Below are positions 45,090-56,297 of a DNA stretch of 64,000 nucleotides, one piece after another. Position numbers and translations under genes: made by a program. Origin of the DNA: Kuschelorhynchus macadamiae (taxonomy: Eukaryota; Arthropoda; Insecta; Coleoptera; Curculionidae). Under the pieces are notes generated by a model. The model was not told where the DNA came from, did no database searches, and saw only the letters and a program-made list of their open reading frames with translations. The first letter of the stretch is position 1; each line of letters starts with the position of its first letter. The DNA is taken from the NCBI GenBank assembly GCA_030620095.1, contig JAUTXW010000877.1:1-64000 (forward strand), written 5' to 3'.

Positions 45090-48060
45090 CAGGGATGTGC
45101 CTTTAATTAATGAATTTTTCATTCTTTACGTGTAAAGACGTTAAGAATGTAAATATTAGTAAATAATGTAAACTTTGTCAACAATGAATAATATTCAGTA
45201 TGAGGTTATGTTTTTTGTGTTGACATCATTTGAATTGTTTGTAGTCTTTGCCTTGCGAGTTGCGACAAACTAAAACGTTTTTCAATACGCTTTTTAACCT
45301 TGTTTTATTCACAGTTTTAAGAATAAATTCTTAATAACCCAATAACACAATATGGCAGGCAGGAAAATAAATAGGGATAGTTATGAGGAGTTACAGTTCA
45401 TCCTGGTCAAAGAAAACAATAAAAAATATTTTGCAACATGCGAAATATGCTTAAAACGCTTTGCTAATACTGCAGTTTCTAGGTTAAACGCTCACAGGTA
45501 AGTTTATTTTATTAACTTATTAAATTGATCTATATCCACCTTTTCTCAAAGATGCAGACTCTAGACTGTCAGCATCACATATTTACATCTCCTGAATAGT
45601 TATTGAACAGGGTGTTCTATTTTCGATGTTTTTACAGGCTGTCTCGGAAAATATTAGAGTTAACGAAAACTATCGTAAGTGTGTAATGACTAATGATGAT
45701 ATCTTTTTGAGATAAATAAAAAATGCCTTAAACAGACTTCCCATAGCGCCATTAGTCTTTGAGATACAGGGCGTTTGTAAAAGTAACCCAAATCTAACAT
45801 AACTCAAAATGTTTTAGAAAAAAAATTACTATCCACATTTTTGGATTTTTGAGATTATGAATTTCATTAATTTTTCGAGAGTTTCGAAAATCGGACACCT
45901 AACTTTTTCCTAATATGAGTGAACTGTAAAAGGTAATAAAGTACCTATAAAATATACAGGTATATTGATTATACATTGACACTAAGATAATGTTGTTATT
46001 TCTAAAGAGAGGTAGCTTACTTTTCTACCTAATTGTAGGAAATTTTACACATACGGGGTACGTCAAAAAAGTTGTTGAGCTTTTTAATGGGCTGCCTTAT
46101 TTTTGTCGTATCGAATCTTTAAGAAAAAACTTAAACATTTATTGTAGAATATACTATATTATACAAAAAAAGATAAAAAATCAATTGAATTTTTGGTCTA
46201 TTCAAGCATGAAAATTGAGTTTTTTAGATTTTGATGGTCTATAAAATCTATGCCGTTTAAAGCAAACTAGCCAATTAGCAAAAATTAAGTTTCTAATTAA
46301 AACATTTTTTTTTAATCTTTCTAACGTCTAGAATATATACGATCAGAGAGACCATAAACACTAGATAGGATAATGCAATCTGTTTTGCTCTAAGTTGGAT
46401 GGTAGAGATTTTACAGCCCATCAAAATTTAAAATTTTCAAACTTGAATAGTTCAAAAACAATATGTAATTGAATTTAGGTGGATAGTATAATATATAAAG
46501 TATGCTTTTCTTTTAGAAGAGTTTGTGGAAAGAAAACTAGCAGTGTGAATGTAAGTCAGGCAGCAACCTTAGCACCGACAAAAGCGACAAGTCAAAATTA
46601 TGAACTGGATCAGGATCAGAGTCAGATTTACGGCAAGAGATAAATATAGATACTATTTCTTCAGAAGAAAAAACCGCTGATACTAATTTTAATTCCGAGG
46701 TAGCAACCAAATCAAAGTCAGCGACAGACAGAACTCAGGGGATGCAGATGTAGCATTTGGCACAATGCACGGATCTATGATATAAATGGATGTCTATGCT
46801 CAAATTGGGCCGACTTGTTCAAATTTGGTATTCTTATTGCAATTCACACACTTCTAGTAAAAGATATAATGGATGAAGAATGCACAAAAAAAGTTAGCAT
46901 TGTTCAGAGATTCGTATGCCTGCTTAATCAAAAATTTAAATATCATGAAAAATCTTATTGTGAATGATCCAAATTTTAAGAAAATCAAGAAAAATGTAAA
47001 ATCTTTAATTTTTGATGACGATTTTGCTAATCAGATTCGCCAATATATATCGCTTTTTGATCCAGTATGTGAATTGATAAACAGAACTCAAAGTTCAGAT
47101 TTTTTGGCGGCTTCAGCCTTCAGCATTTATGGTTAAACTTTAAATTTCCTGAGAACTTTGTTCATTTCAATCCAAGACCTGAACACAGAAAAAAAAATTG
47201 CATTAAATGTGTATGCATTATCGGCATTCTATCTACACCCTTTTTTTCACAAAGATACAGACTCTAGACTGCCAGCATCACAAATTGGTGTAATTAATGA
47301 ATTTTTGCTTACTAATTTGGAAGCCGAGGGCATTATCAGTTTACATGCTTTAAAGAAAACACTGGGGTATTCAAAATCCTTAGTGGTAAAAATGTTGCAG
47401 ATGCAGTAGTATTTTGGAACATGTCAAAAGTTATGCATCCAAATCTCTCAGAAATCGCTATCAAACTAGTTCAGTTACCTGCATCATCGGCTCAAATAGA
47501 ACGTCTATTTTCTAACTGGTCGTACATCCATTCTTCATTTCTTTGATCGCTCAAAGAAACTTCTCCATGTTTATTATATTATATAAAATAAGTGACAAAA
47601 ATGAAAGTAACTATTATTAATAATAATATACCTATGTGCCAACTGCCAAATATTATTATAGTTTTATAATAATTCATATAAGTATGTTTATGTTTGGAGT
47701 TTTATATTTTGTTCATATCGCAGAATTGCGTTTTGTGGTTTTATTTTGTTTCTGTCAGTTTCGTAATACATATCATGCCTAATATGTAGGTTTTTATTAA
47801 AGAATAACAAGTAACAATATATTTGTTTTATTTAAATGTCTTATTCTCTTATTTATCGTTTGGCGTATACATTTTGATTCCCAGAGTTCATATTTTATCT
47901 AAAAACTTGTATTTTTAGTTATTTTTACTTTGTTTTGAATTGTTTACAATGTTTACATTTTTTACATTCTTTACGTCGAAATAGGGTCATGTAAAGAATT
48001 GATTCTTTACACTTCAAAAATTACGTAAAGAATACACGTAAATTATACGGCACATCACTG
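45090..48060 (+). mobile_element. BED-finger hAT transposon, decayed
   Basis: The ends are CAGGGATGTGCC (45090) and GGCACATCACTG (to 48060), with a perfect 8-bp target duplication CTTGTTAG at 45082-45089 and 48061-48068. CTTTACGT/ACGTAAAG copies repeat near both ends (45125-45150 and 47965-48040) and are probably transposase-binding repeats. The interior has a spliced BED finger and a broken hATC domain. An intron portion at 45600-46500 contains mariner-end-like pieces. Confidence 0.9.
45352..47560 (+). pseudogene. hAT transposase with N-terminal BED zinc finger
   Basis: Exon 1 (45352-45497) starts MAGRKINRDSYEELQFILVK and gives CEICLKRFANTAVSRLNAHR before a GTAAGT donor. The acceptor TTTTAG at 46511-46516 restores the frame to RVCGKK, completing CX2C...HX3C, the BED finger. 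Downstream frames 46873-47136 and 47158-47409 hold fragments of the catalytic domain, and 47400-47550 reads QLPASSAQIERLFSNWSYIH, the hATC dimerisation block. Stops and shifts occur from about 46640 onward. The 1-kb intron is long for a transposon and has probably gained insertions. Confidence 0.8.
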
Positions 48061-48483
48061 CTTGTTAGCACAAGTTTATGTATCAAAAAGACTCATAAAT
48101 ACGTCTTCCGAATTTTAGCACCAACACCGCAGAATAAAACGGTTTCGTCTATAAAATAATATGAAATAAGATAAAAATGCTTTGTTTACATTTCTTCAAT
48201 CGTTGTCAATTGCAAAATAATTTATCAAGAATCTAAATGTCATTTTTGTTTTTGCGTCTGCATTCTATTAAATGGCTTCACTATTTTTATGCGGCGCTTA
48301 TGACATACAAGCTATTCTCTTATAAATCGTGACTTATGACTTGACAACGATATATAAATGTGGCAAAAATGGAAAAATATATACAAAATAATAATCAAAA
48401 AAAAGGAAATTAAACAAAAATTGATAATTACCAGAAACTTCCCTTCTAACGAATTTCACCATACACAGATAACACAGTTTATA
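48061..48483. other. Short spacer between hAT and mariner-like element
   Basis: AT-rich, no gene. Confidence 0.5.
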
Positions 48484-48764
48484 TACAGGGTTGTTCAAAA
48501 GAAACACACAAAGTTCTGTATGATTCACTTTTCACAAAAGCGCTGAAATATGTGAAATGGTTTAAATGGTTGTTCGTCTTTTTATAATATTTTCAGTTCC
48601 TTCCCTGCAGTCCCTTAATTTGTAGTCACCTCCAACTTTTCTTTTAATGGTAACCTGGGTCATGTAGGGGCTGTGCATCCGATACTAGAACAAATTAAGG
48701 GTCTCCCATTTCGTTACAGTAAAACGAGTCCACATAAGTTTTAATTAAAATTAACTATCAAAGT

Positions 48765-50421
48765 TAGGGGTTCGCGAGACCACGAGACTAGTCTCGGTCT
48801 CGGTCTTGGTCTCGAAACGAGACCGAGATCGATACCGAGATTTGCAAAAGTATTTCAAGACCGAGACCGAGACTTGGTGTTCGAGACCGAGACCGATACC
48901 ACTTACCTATCGAGACTCTCGGTCTCGATCTCAAAGTGAAGTAGCAAAATAACTAATGTTCGTAAATCATTTGTTTTGACAAAATAATTCAAAAAATATA
49001 CGTTTGGGGGCTAATTAATTGATGCAAAAAATATTTTTTCTATAATCAATTATATATATGTATATGTTCTTATAACAATGATACTAGTGAAATAGTCATT
49101 TAAAAAACGATATAAATAACCATAAAAAGAGAATTTCCCAAATTTAGAAATTCTAGTAGCGAAATTCCACTTCACATGTCGAAAACCGTAAATTGCTACC
49201 CTGTTCTCGAAAAGAGACACTTTATCACAACTATACTATATAAGATTTTGATATTGTGATCTTTATAAATTTATAATCGGCTTTTATGTTTAATTATTGA
49301 AAGTAACTAAAATCCAAACATTTTTAGTTTTTTGGTTCAATAATTAATTTTGGCTAAACTTGGAAATTGTTTATCGTTACTTTCCACCATTCTAAAATAT
49401 CTGTACCCTTTGGAGCACGCTTTAATTGCAAATATTCTATTATTTCTTTTCTCCAATTTTCGGAATCACTTTTTTTCAAATAGTGATGTATAATCGATGT
49501 CATAGTTATCATCGCTTGAGGAACTATGATATTATTGGTGATTTAGCAGGCACAATATAATATTTATCCCTGTACATTTTCTCAAAAAAAGGTATAGATT
49601 GATATTTCAGGAGAAAAATTGAACAAGTAGATATTTGTTTAATATATAAATTTACACAAGTAGTATTATCAACCATAGCTGCCTTTGTACAAGCACAACG
49701 TGCAGACCCCTAAAAACTGTCCTGATTAAGAAAGTAAATACGCATCAAAGTAATAAAAATTTGGTTCAAAATAGCAAAGTTTACAGAATACCTAAAGGTG
49801 CTTTACTTGGCCATCGATCGTTTTCTACCTATTGAATTATAACGTCTGTCTCTAGAATGCCCAAGACGTTGCTTGCATGAGTTCGGCAGTATTATACAGT
49901 GTGTCCTTATTTTGTCTTTAATATATCTTATTCCATTTGTATATCATTCCAAATGTCAAATAATTATTGTTCTGTAGATGGTTGTTTAAGTAACTCTAGT
50001 GATGTGTGGCTTTTCTGTTGATGTCCAAAGAACAAGGGATATGCGATATTTATTTTGATACACCTACTATTGTCCGTATATCTTCATTTACTGATTCCAT
50101 CTGTTGGCAACATCATTTCGAATTATAGCGTTTTGGAATAATTTTTTATATAAATATACCTACATTTTTTCTACTTTACTGAAATGTTCAATCATTGGGT
50201 TTGTTTACATTAAATTTTTAAGATTGCAAAATCTCTGGGTTTCGAACGTAGGCTTCCATGTACTTTTTTCTAAATAACATCTCGGCAAACAATTATTATT
50301 TTTAAAATTTTATCTTCGAGACCACCGAGACTTTCGAGACCGATACTGAGACTAAGTAGGTAGAGACCGTAAACATTTTCCGAGACCGAGACTGATTCAG
50401 TCTCGGTCTCGCGAACCCCTA
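48765..50421. mobile_element. Non-autonomous hAT with GAGACC-rich ends
   Basis: The ends are TAGGGGTTCGCGAGACC (48765) and its inverse (to 50421), flanked by a perfect 8-bp duplication ATCAAAGT at 48757-48764 and 50422-50429. The outer ~170 bases of the left end and ~110 of the right end are packed with GAGACC/GGTCTC repeats in both orientations. The interior is AT-rich and lacks a transposase. Confidence 0.9.
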
Positions 50422-50823
50422 ATCAAAGTAGAGTTTCATGGTGTAATGCGGAACCACCTTGGTCACAATCAGTTGTTAGACCTCATCAACCTTTCCAGTG
50501 AATTGGAAAAATTTCATTGAATTATCTTGAGAGGATTGATTAAATTATTAATTAATACGCTAAGAAGCAAGTTCCTAATATCACAAAAAGTAAAATGCAG
50601 GTAAAAAGGTAGCCAAATTCTTGAAATTCTAGGACAGTTTTTTTCCCACAATTGGTTGTTTATTTGGCAAATACCCACACACACACAAGCTAATAAATTC
50701 AGTTAATCTTTCAATTTGATCACTAAATTGTAAGCAAGTATTTTGGAACTTTGATGGGACGATATGATGAAAATAGCATATTTTTTCAAAATATTCTATA
50801 TCTTCTCTTTTGAGGCTACATTT

Positions 50824-51330
50824 TATCTAAGTAGAATGATCAATAAAAATAAATATCGACTCTGGTCTGATCAAAATCCACAGTGGATGCATGAGAGACA
50901 TACATAACATTCCCAAAAATTAAATGTGTGGGCTGGCATAATAAAGAACCGAATCTTAGAACCATATTTCTTTGAAGAAAATTTTACTGCTGAGCGTTTC
51001 TTAGATTTCCTCTCATTCGACTTAATACCTGCATTAGTAGTAATGTTTTCTAACGAGGGTGATCCATATATTCCCCATAAAAGAGTATGGTTTCAACAAC
51101 ATGGCGCACCACCTCATTTGAGTATACAAGTTCAAAGATACAGACATTTTCCAAATCGGTAGATTGGTCGACAGGATCCCACTGAACGGCTTTACACTAT
51201 TAGATTTCTTTTTATGGGGCTATTTGAAGGAGAGAGTGTTTAAAACAAGATAGAATAAGGATAGAGATTGCTAATTTACTAGCCGAAAGTATTCGAAGTC
51301 TGGTTGATAGTATAATATAGTAAGTGCTGA
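50824..51330 (+). pseudogene. IS630/mariner-like transposase fragment
   Basis: The open frame 50926-51162 reads VWAGIIKNRILEPYFFEENF and VWFQQHGAPPHLS. The second catalytic Asp, usually in QQDGAPxH, is His here. Later frames near 51190-51240 correspond to the LDFFLWG block. The N-terminal domain is missing, partly because of the nested hAT and partly by deletion. Confidence 0.75.
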
Positions 51331-51839
51331 GGATGCCCCTCGAATAATAATTTTAATTAAAAAACTTATGTGGACTCGTTTTACTGTAACAAAATGAGCA
51401 GATCCCTAATTTGTTGCTAGTATCGGGATTCAGTTTATTAAGACCTTCTCATAGAGCCCCTACATGACCTAGGTTGCCATTTAAAAAAAATGATGGTACC
51501 TACAAATTAAGGGGTTGCAAAGAGGGGGCTGAAAATATTACAAGAAGACGACCAACCGTTTAAACCACGTAACGTGTTGCAGCGTTTTTGTGAAAAATGA
51601 CTCGTACAGAAGATCTGAATTTTGTGCGTTTCTTTTAAATAACCCTGTATTTTTATTACGAAAATTGAAATATATTACAATTTATATATAATACATTATT
51701 ACTGAATAACTATATGCATATGAAAAGTGTAGGACCTGTGTGTGGTGGAATTTGGGGGATGTTTCAGGTACCAATTTAACGATTTTCTAAATTTAATGTA
51801 TATACATTTTTTTTTTAAATACTATTTTTACCTTTTCAG

Positions 51840-51939
51840 GAAATGGTTTCTACCTTTTGGCTCACCTGTGATTCTCTAAGTGACTTGGTTTTTTTACTTG
51901 ATTTGGCTGTACAGTTTAGAACAGGATATTTAGAACAAG
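51840..51939 (+). CDS. Cngl: CNG channel exon (S2-S3 region)
   Basis: A polypyrimidine tract and TTTTCAG acceptor end at 51839, and a GTAAGC donor follows at 51940. The 100-base exon begins in frame with EMVSTFWLTCDSL and includes DLVFLLDLAVQFRTGYLEQ, leaving one base to join the next exon. The wording ...RTGYLEQG is diagnostic for CNG channels, which are cation channels opened by cAMP or cGMP in sensory and other neurons. An upstream exon for S1 and the N-terminus was not found in the window. CNG identity is firm; the choice of the insect CNG-like paralogue is an inference. Confidence 0.85.
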
Positions 51940-52156
51940 GTAAGCCTTCACATTTAATATACTATTAGTAAAGTAAGTTGGTCCTAGCAGACGTTTTTTG
52001 ACTTTCTAAGTGACTAAGTGAATTTTTAAATGTGTTCAGATTATGACTAAGTGAAGTTGAGATTTTCAACTCCTCTTTTATAAAATGTGGTCAAATGATT
52101 CTAGGCTGTAAACGTGCTGTGAAATTTGTATTTAATTTACATCAATTAAAACGGAA

Positions 52157-52348
52157 CTATATTTGTATTTTCCAAAGTTGAGGATGCCAGTTAAAGTTGT
52201 TTAATTTTTGCACAATATTATATAGTACCCTGTATTCAGATACAGCAGATTGCACAATTTGTTTCTTTCTAATACATCGTTCAAGTTCCCTAAGCCTAGT
52301 CGATATGGAACGCCCCGTCTCTCTAATTATACTAGCCATAGAGCTCAA
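52157..52348 (-). pseudogene. PLE GIY-YIG endonuclease fragment
   Basis: The minus strand reads IRETGRSISTRLRELERCIR then KKQIVQSAVSE, the second half of a GIY-YIG nuclease as found in the two other PLE copies here. It is a small isolated fragment. Confidence 0.75.
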
Positions 52349-52520
52349 AATACGTTACGAAGCTTCTCGGGGACTTTCATTAGATTGCATGAAACAAACT
52401 AACATATCCTACTTTTCATAAATTTCGTAGACCGCTATTATTGTAAAAAAAGTAAGATAAATACAGTATATAATTAAATTGAAACACCAAAACAACAAAA
52501 ATATTTCAGCAATAATCAAA
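52346..52520. repeat. Dispersed repeat, copy 1
   Basis: GCTCAAAATACGTTAC, then TTTTCATTAGATTGCA-like, then CGTAGACCGCTATTATTG and AATAATCAAAAACTT occur here and, in the same order, at 58866-59060. The family is unknown. Confidence 0.75.
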
Positions 52521-53460
52521 AACTTAAATACCATTGGCAAAACAACATTCGACGCTAGTACAGTGCGAACATTAGGCCCAAAATAAAAATTACCATAATG
52601 AGAATTCTATAATGTAATTTTATAATTGACTATATGTATTATAAATATCTATATGATAACTTATCCTACTCTTGGTCTTAATATTAGCCTCCGAAGTTGA
52701 CCATATCCAGTCGCTCAGAAAAAAAAATTTTTATATTGTTCTAAGAGCTCGTCAAAATAGGATTACTGAAATTTTAGCAGTAATATTGAATATATTTCTA
52801 TACTTTAAAAATAATTTTTTATTGTTTTTATCGACTTAGAAAGTTTTTCGAATAAGATTGTTCTTTTCTAGATAATAGGTTAGGTAACCCTTTTGTTACA
52901 TTTAAATGTAATATAAATTTGTAAAATACGTAAAACGCCCAAAATCGCCCGCAAAACTAAAGGCATTTCGTGGTAAGGGAATATGTCCTTTTATGGAATT
53001 TCAAGGAAAAAGCTGCTTCAAAGTGGCACTGTATAAGAAAAATTGAAATAAATTTATGATGACAGCGTATCAGGCGTATGGGTTTATAATAGGCAACTCA
53101 ACCAATACTTTTTTCCATTTGGCCGTGTGCCGGTATTAATATTTGCCTGTTTTAACTACCTATAGATATTATAATAATTATGTTAATTCACCTTCTAAAC
53201 AAAATTACTTGAAAATGATTTGAAAATCGTTCAATTTAAACGTTGTTATCAAAGCAAGATCAGTAACGCGCCTTCAAAGGCTAAAATTAAATAGTTTTAC
53301 TAATATAAAACAAAGTCTACAAAATATTGTTAATATCTCCAAAATGATTTGTTAAAATAATAATTTAAGGCAATATTTCTATACTGCTTATTCTAAAGAT
53401 GTAGTTGCAGATTAATCTTAGATGGTTTTGTTTTAAATCAGATGTCAAGAAAGGCGGACA

Positions 53461-54903
53461 TGTTTTTTAGTTGACATTTAAAAAATAAAACTTTTTATCT
53501 TGTTAGTGTTTTTTTCCAGTCCAATCTTATGCAGGTAATATTTCACTAGCCAGTGTCCAGTTAGGGCCCCGGTAATAGTTCTAAGTTGACTTCTGTTTAG
53601 GTTTAGAAATCTATTAGACTCAGAACGGCTATAAGGGCCTGATATGAAGACCTTAGACTGTCTGAGTCCTGCTAGCTCGTGCCATTCAGCACGGAATTCC
53701 TCGACAGTGCGATTCTTAATCTTAGCCTTGACAGTTGAAGGAGCAATTCCAAGAGCAGGTTCCGGCCCAGTGAAAGCAGTGTTGCTACCTTCACGAGCCA
53801 GCTGATCCGCCCCTTCATTACCCCCAATGCCCTGATGGCCAGGCACCCAAATGAGACTAACACTATTGGACTCACACAGCCTCTCTACGGCTCTCCTACA
53901 TTCAAGCGTTAGCTGCGAATTGACTCTGTTCGAGCTTTAATCGCAGCTTGACTATCACAACATATATAGATATGCTTGTCGTGGTATCCTCAGGAAAGGT
54001 TTTCCTGTACGCAGTCCAAGATTGCTGTAATCTCAGCCTGATATACAGTCGCATACCGTCCAACAGCAAGACTAATTCTTGCCCTGGGACTCTCTCCATA
54101 AATTCCCGCCCCAGATCCCTCCTTCATTAGAGAACCATTTGTAAACCAGACAAGGCCCTCCGGTTTGAGGAAGGATGGAGAGGAATCCCTCCATTGTTCT
54201 CTCTCGGAAACAATTACACAAAACCTTTTAGAGGCAATTGAGACCGGAATAATGGCATCTCTCCTTGCTAGGAGCGGGTCTGATCTGATTAGTTCAGTCC
54301 AAACTCGCGTATGCTCAAAATTCCAGTCTCTGTGTATCCAACGACCCCAGTCGTTTAAACGAACAGAAGCTTTCCGAGCCTCCTCCTCTACAAGCAAGTG
54401 CAGAGGACTTAGTCCCAGAATAGCCTCCATAGATCGGGTCGGTGTGGTTCTTATGGCTCCAGTTATGCCTAGACACGCCAGTCTCTGGAGCTTGTCAAGC
54501 ATCCTTCTGTATGTGGACTTGCGAGTGGCGGGCCACCATACAAGAGCGCCATAAGTGATCATTGGCCTTATCACTGACGTGTAAAGCCAATGCACAATAC
54601 GAGGTTTTAAACCCCAAGTTGATCCGAAGGACCGTCTGCACGCCCATAGACACGCTGTGGTCCTTTTTGTGATCTTTTCAATATGATCCCTCCAGGTCAG
54701 TCGGGAGTCTATTAAGACGCCCAGATATTTTACCGACCCGGAAGGTCTCAACTTTTTCCCAAAGAGGGTGAGCCTCTCAAGGTCCACTTTTCTCTTATGG
54801 GTAAATGGTACCATTTCGGTCTTATCCGGATTAACAGACGACCGTGTTTATGGCACCACTTTTCCACCATGGCCAAAGCCCTCTGCATGAGCCTTATAAT
54901 GGT
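53461..54903 (-). pseudogene. LINE with RNase H, 5'-truncated, with frameshifts
   Basis: Read on the minus strand, 54903-54000 gives the end of an RT (VKYLGVLIDSRLTWRDHIEK, then YGALVWWPATRKSTYRRMLD) followed by RNase H (VWFTNGSLMKEGSGAGIYG, then YQAEITAILDCVQ). After shifts near 54000 and 53900, 53846-53478 gives the rest of RNase H (MPGHQGIGGNEGADQLAREG) and the C-terminal tail. The RT palm and endonuclease are missing. An RNase H after RT points to the I/R1-like LINE group. The first RNase H Asp (usually TDGS) is Asn. GC content is higher than the surroundings, suggesting a younger insertion. Confidence 0.85.
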
Positions 54904-54905
54904 GT

Positions 54906-55232
54906 TTGGAACTTGCCTATGCTTGTGGCGAAAAAATTAATATTGCCAAATTCAAAGAATATTGTACTGAAACTGCCTTACATTCCGTAAATCTGTATGA
55001 CTGGTATTTTATGTCTGTGTCTGTACATAAAATTTTGATTCATGGTGCTGATATTGTCGAAGATGCTTTACTACCTATTGGACAACTAAGTGAAGATGCC
55101 CAAGAGGCTAGCCATAAGCATTTTAGGTCTTATAGGGAAAACCATTCTAGAAAAATATCTAGAGTTGCAAATAATGAGGACATTTTTAAATATCTTTTAT
55201 TAGCGTCTGATCCATTAGTTACTAAATTGTGA
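54906..55232 (+). pseudogene. Transib/RAG1-like transposase C-terminus
   Basis: This 108-codon frame reads INIAKFKEYCTETALHSVNL, then VHKILIHGADIVEDALLPIG, then QLSEDAQEASHKHFRSYREN. The pattern matches the catalytic-Glu region of RAG1 (LHKTLAHVPEIVE, then SEGNESGNK). It is the part missing from the 39.5-41.9 kb copy but stands on the other strand, so it comes from another insertion. It begins exactly where the minus-strand LINE ends. No CACTGTG end was found downstream. Confidence 0.7.
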
Positions 55233-55762
55233 CCAAAAATCAACACCAAGAATCAAAATTTACCGGAGAGTGTTTTAAATCTTTTGATCTAATTGAATGA
55301 AAATTAGCGGCAATCATTTCATAACTAATCATAAGCTTTAATTCTACAACTTACCTCTATTACATCTCCTTATATTTTTAAAGTTAAGGGTACTGTTTTC
55401 TAGATCATTATTCGAAATTTTTTACCTACTCTTTATATTTTTGGACTTTACTAAAACTATAGCTACTGCTACTCCAGTATCTTTGAATGCACTAATTATT
55501 ATCAAGAATAAAATGGTTTGAGAATTTAAAAATATATGTTGCACACTTCTTGGATATATAAAACATAATTTTTAGGTTGTTGATATTGTGTTATATTTAT
55601 TAATAATTTATAAGTTATAGTAAGTATTATTAATATTGCCAGATATAACTGAAAATTGTTTATTTGGGCCTATAATGTCTAATGTGTTAAATTTTAAATT
55701 TAAATATTAATATGATATTTAGTTTATAAAAATTTAAACTCAAAAATAACATTGTTTATCTT
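55233..55762. other. AT-rich sequence, nothing recognised
   Basis: No gene or clear repeat was seen between the Transib fragment and the palindrome. Confidence 0.5.
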
Positions 55763-56127
55763 TTTAAAACTATTTTTTTGGGTTTTTCGCTTTAATAAAA
55801 TTTGAAATTAAAAGAAATTATTTACCTGATAAAATCAATAGGCAAGTTCTGGGTCCACTATGAAGGTACCCGAGGAACGACACTGAAAAATGTTTGTTTT
55901 CTGGACGTTTCAGGAGAAAGTCTACCCCCATCTTCAGCAAACCTACAATGGCTAATCTCTGACATTTTCCCCCGAAACGTCCAGAAAATAAACATTTTTC
56001 AGTGTCGTTCCTCGGATACCTTCATAGTGAACCCAGAACTTAAGACTGTCTATTAAGTTTATCAGGTAAATAATTTCTTTTAATTTCAAATTTTATTAAG
56101 GCGAAAAACCCAAAAAATAGTTTTAAA
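55763..56127. repeat. 365-bp palindrome (foldback)
   Basis: The two arms, about 180 bases each, are near-perfect inverses, from TTTAAAACTATTTTTTTGGG on the left to CCCAAAAAATAGTTTTAAA on the right. The centre near 55945 has only a small unpaired loop. Each arm holds a GAAACGTCC motif close to the centre. Confidence 0.85.
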
Positions 56128-56297
56128 CCATGAATCCGCCACTACAATTTCGTAATTATTTATTGTTTATCTTTTCTTTAGTTATATGTATAACACCTGG
56201 TCAAAAATTTAATCACACAAATATAACCAAAATTATAAACTTAAAAGTAAATGTCCAACGGCTGCCATAAGCTCGTTCCACTGTGCGCCGGGGTGTA

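Larger units (their letters stand above)
48486..51647 (+). mobile_element. IS630/mariner-like element split by a hAT MITE
   Basis: The left end is TA then CAGGGTTGTTCAAAAGAAAC, and the right end is its near inverse, GTTTCTTTTAAATAACCCTG, then TA. The arms match inversely for about 280 bases (for example AACGAGTCCACATAAGTTTT on the left and its inverse near 51360). Without the nested hAT it is about 1.5 kb with a broken transposase. Confidence 0.85.

Noticed and set aside
54165..54554. 129-codon + strand frame
   Set aside because: It is antisense to the LINE RT/RNase H, whose motifs are clear on the minus strand.
56120..56145. AATCCGCCACTA resembling a hAT right end
   Set aside because: No matching left end or 8-bp duplication was found nearby.
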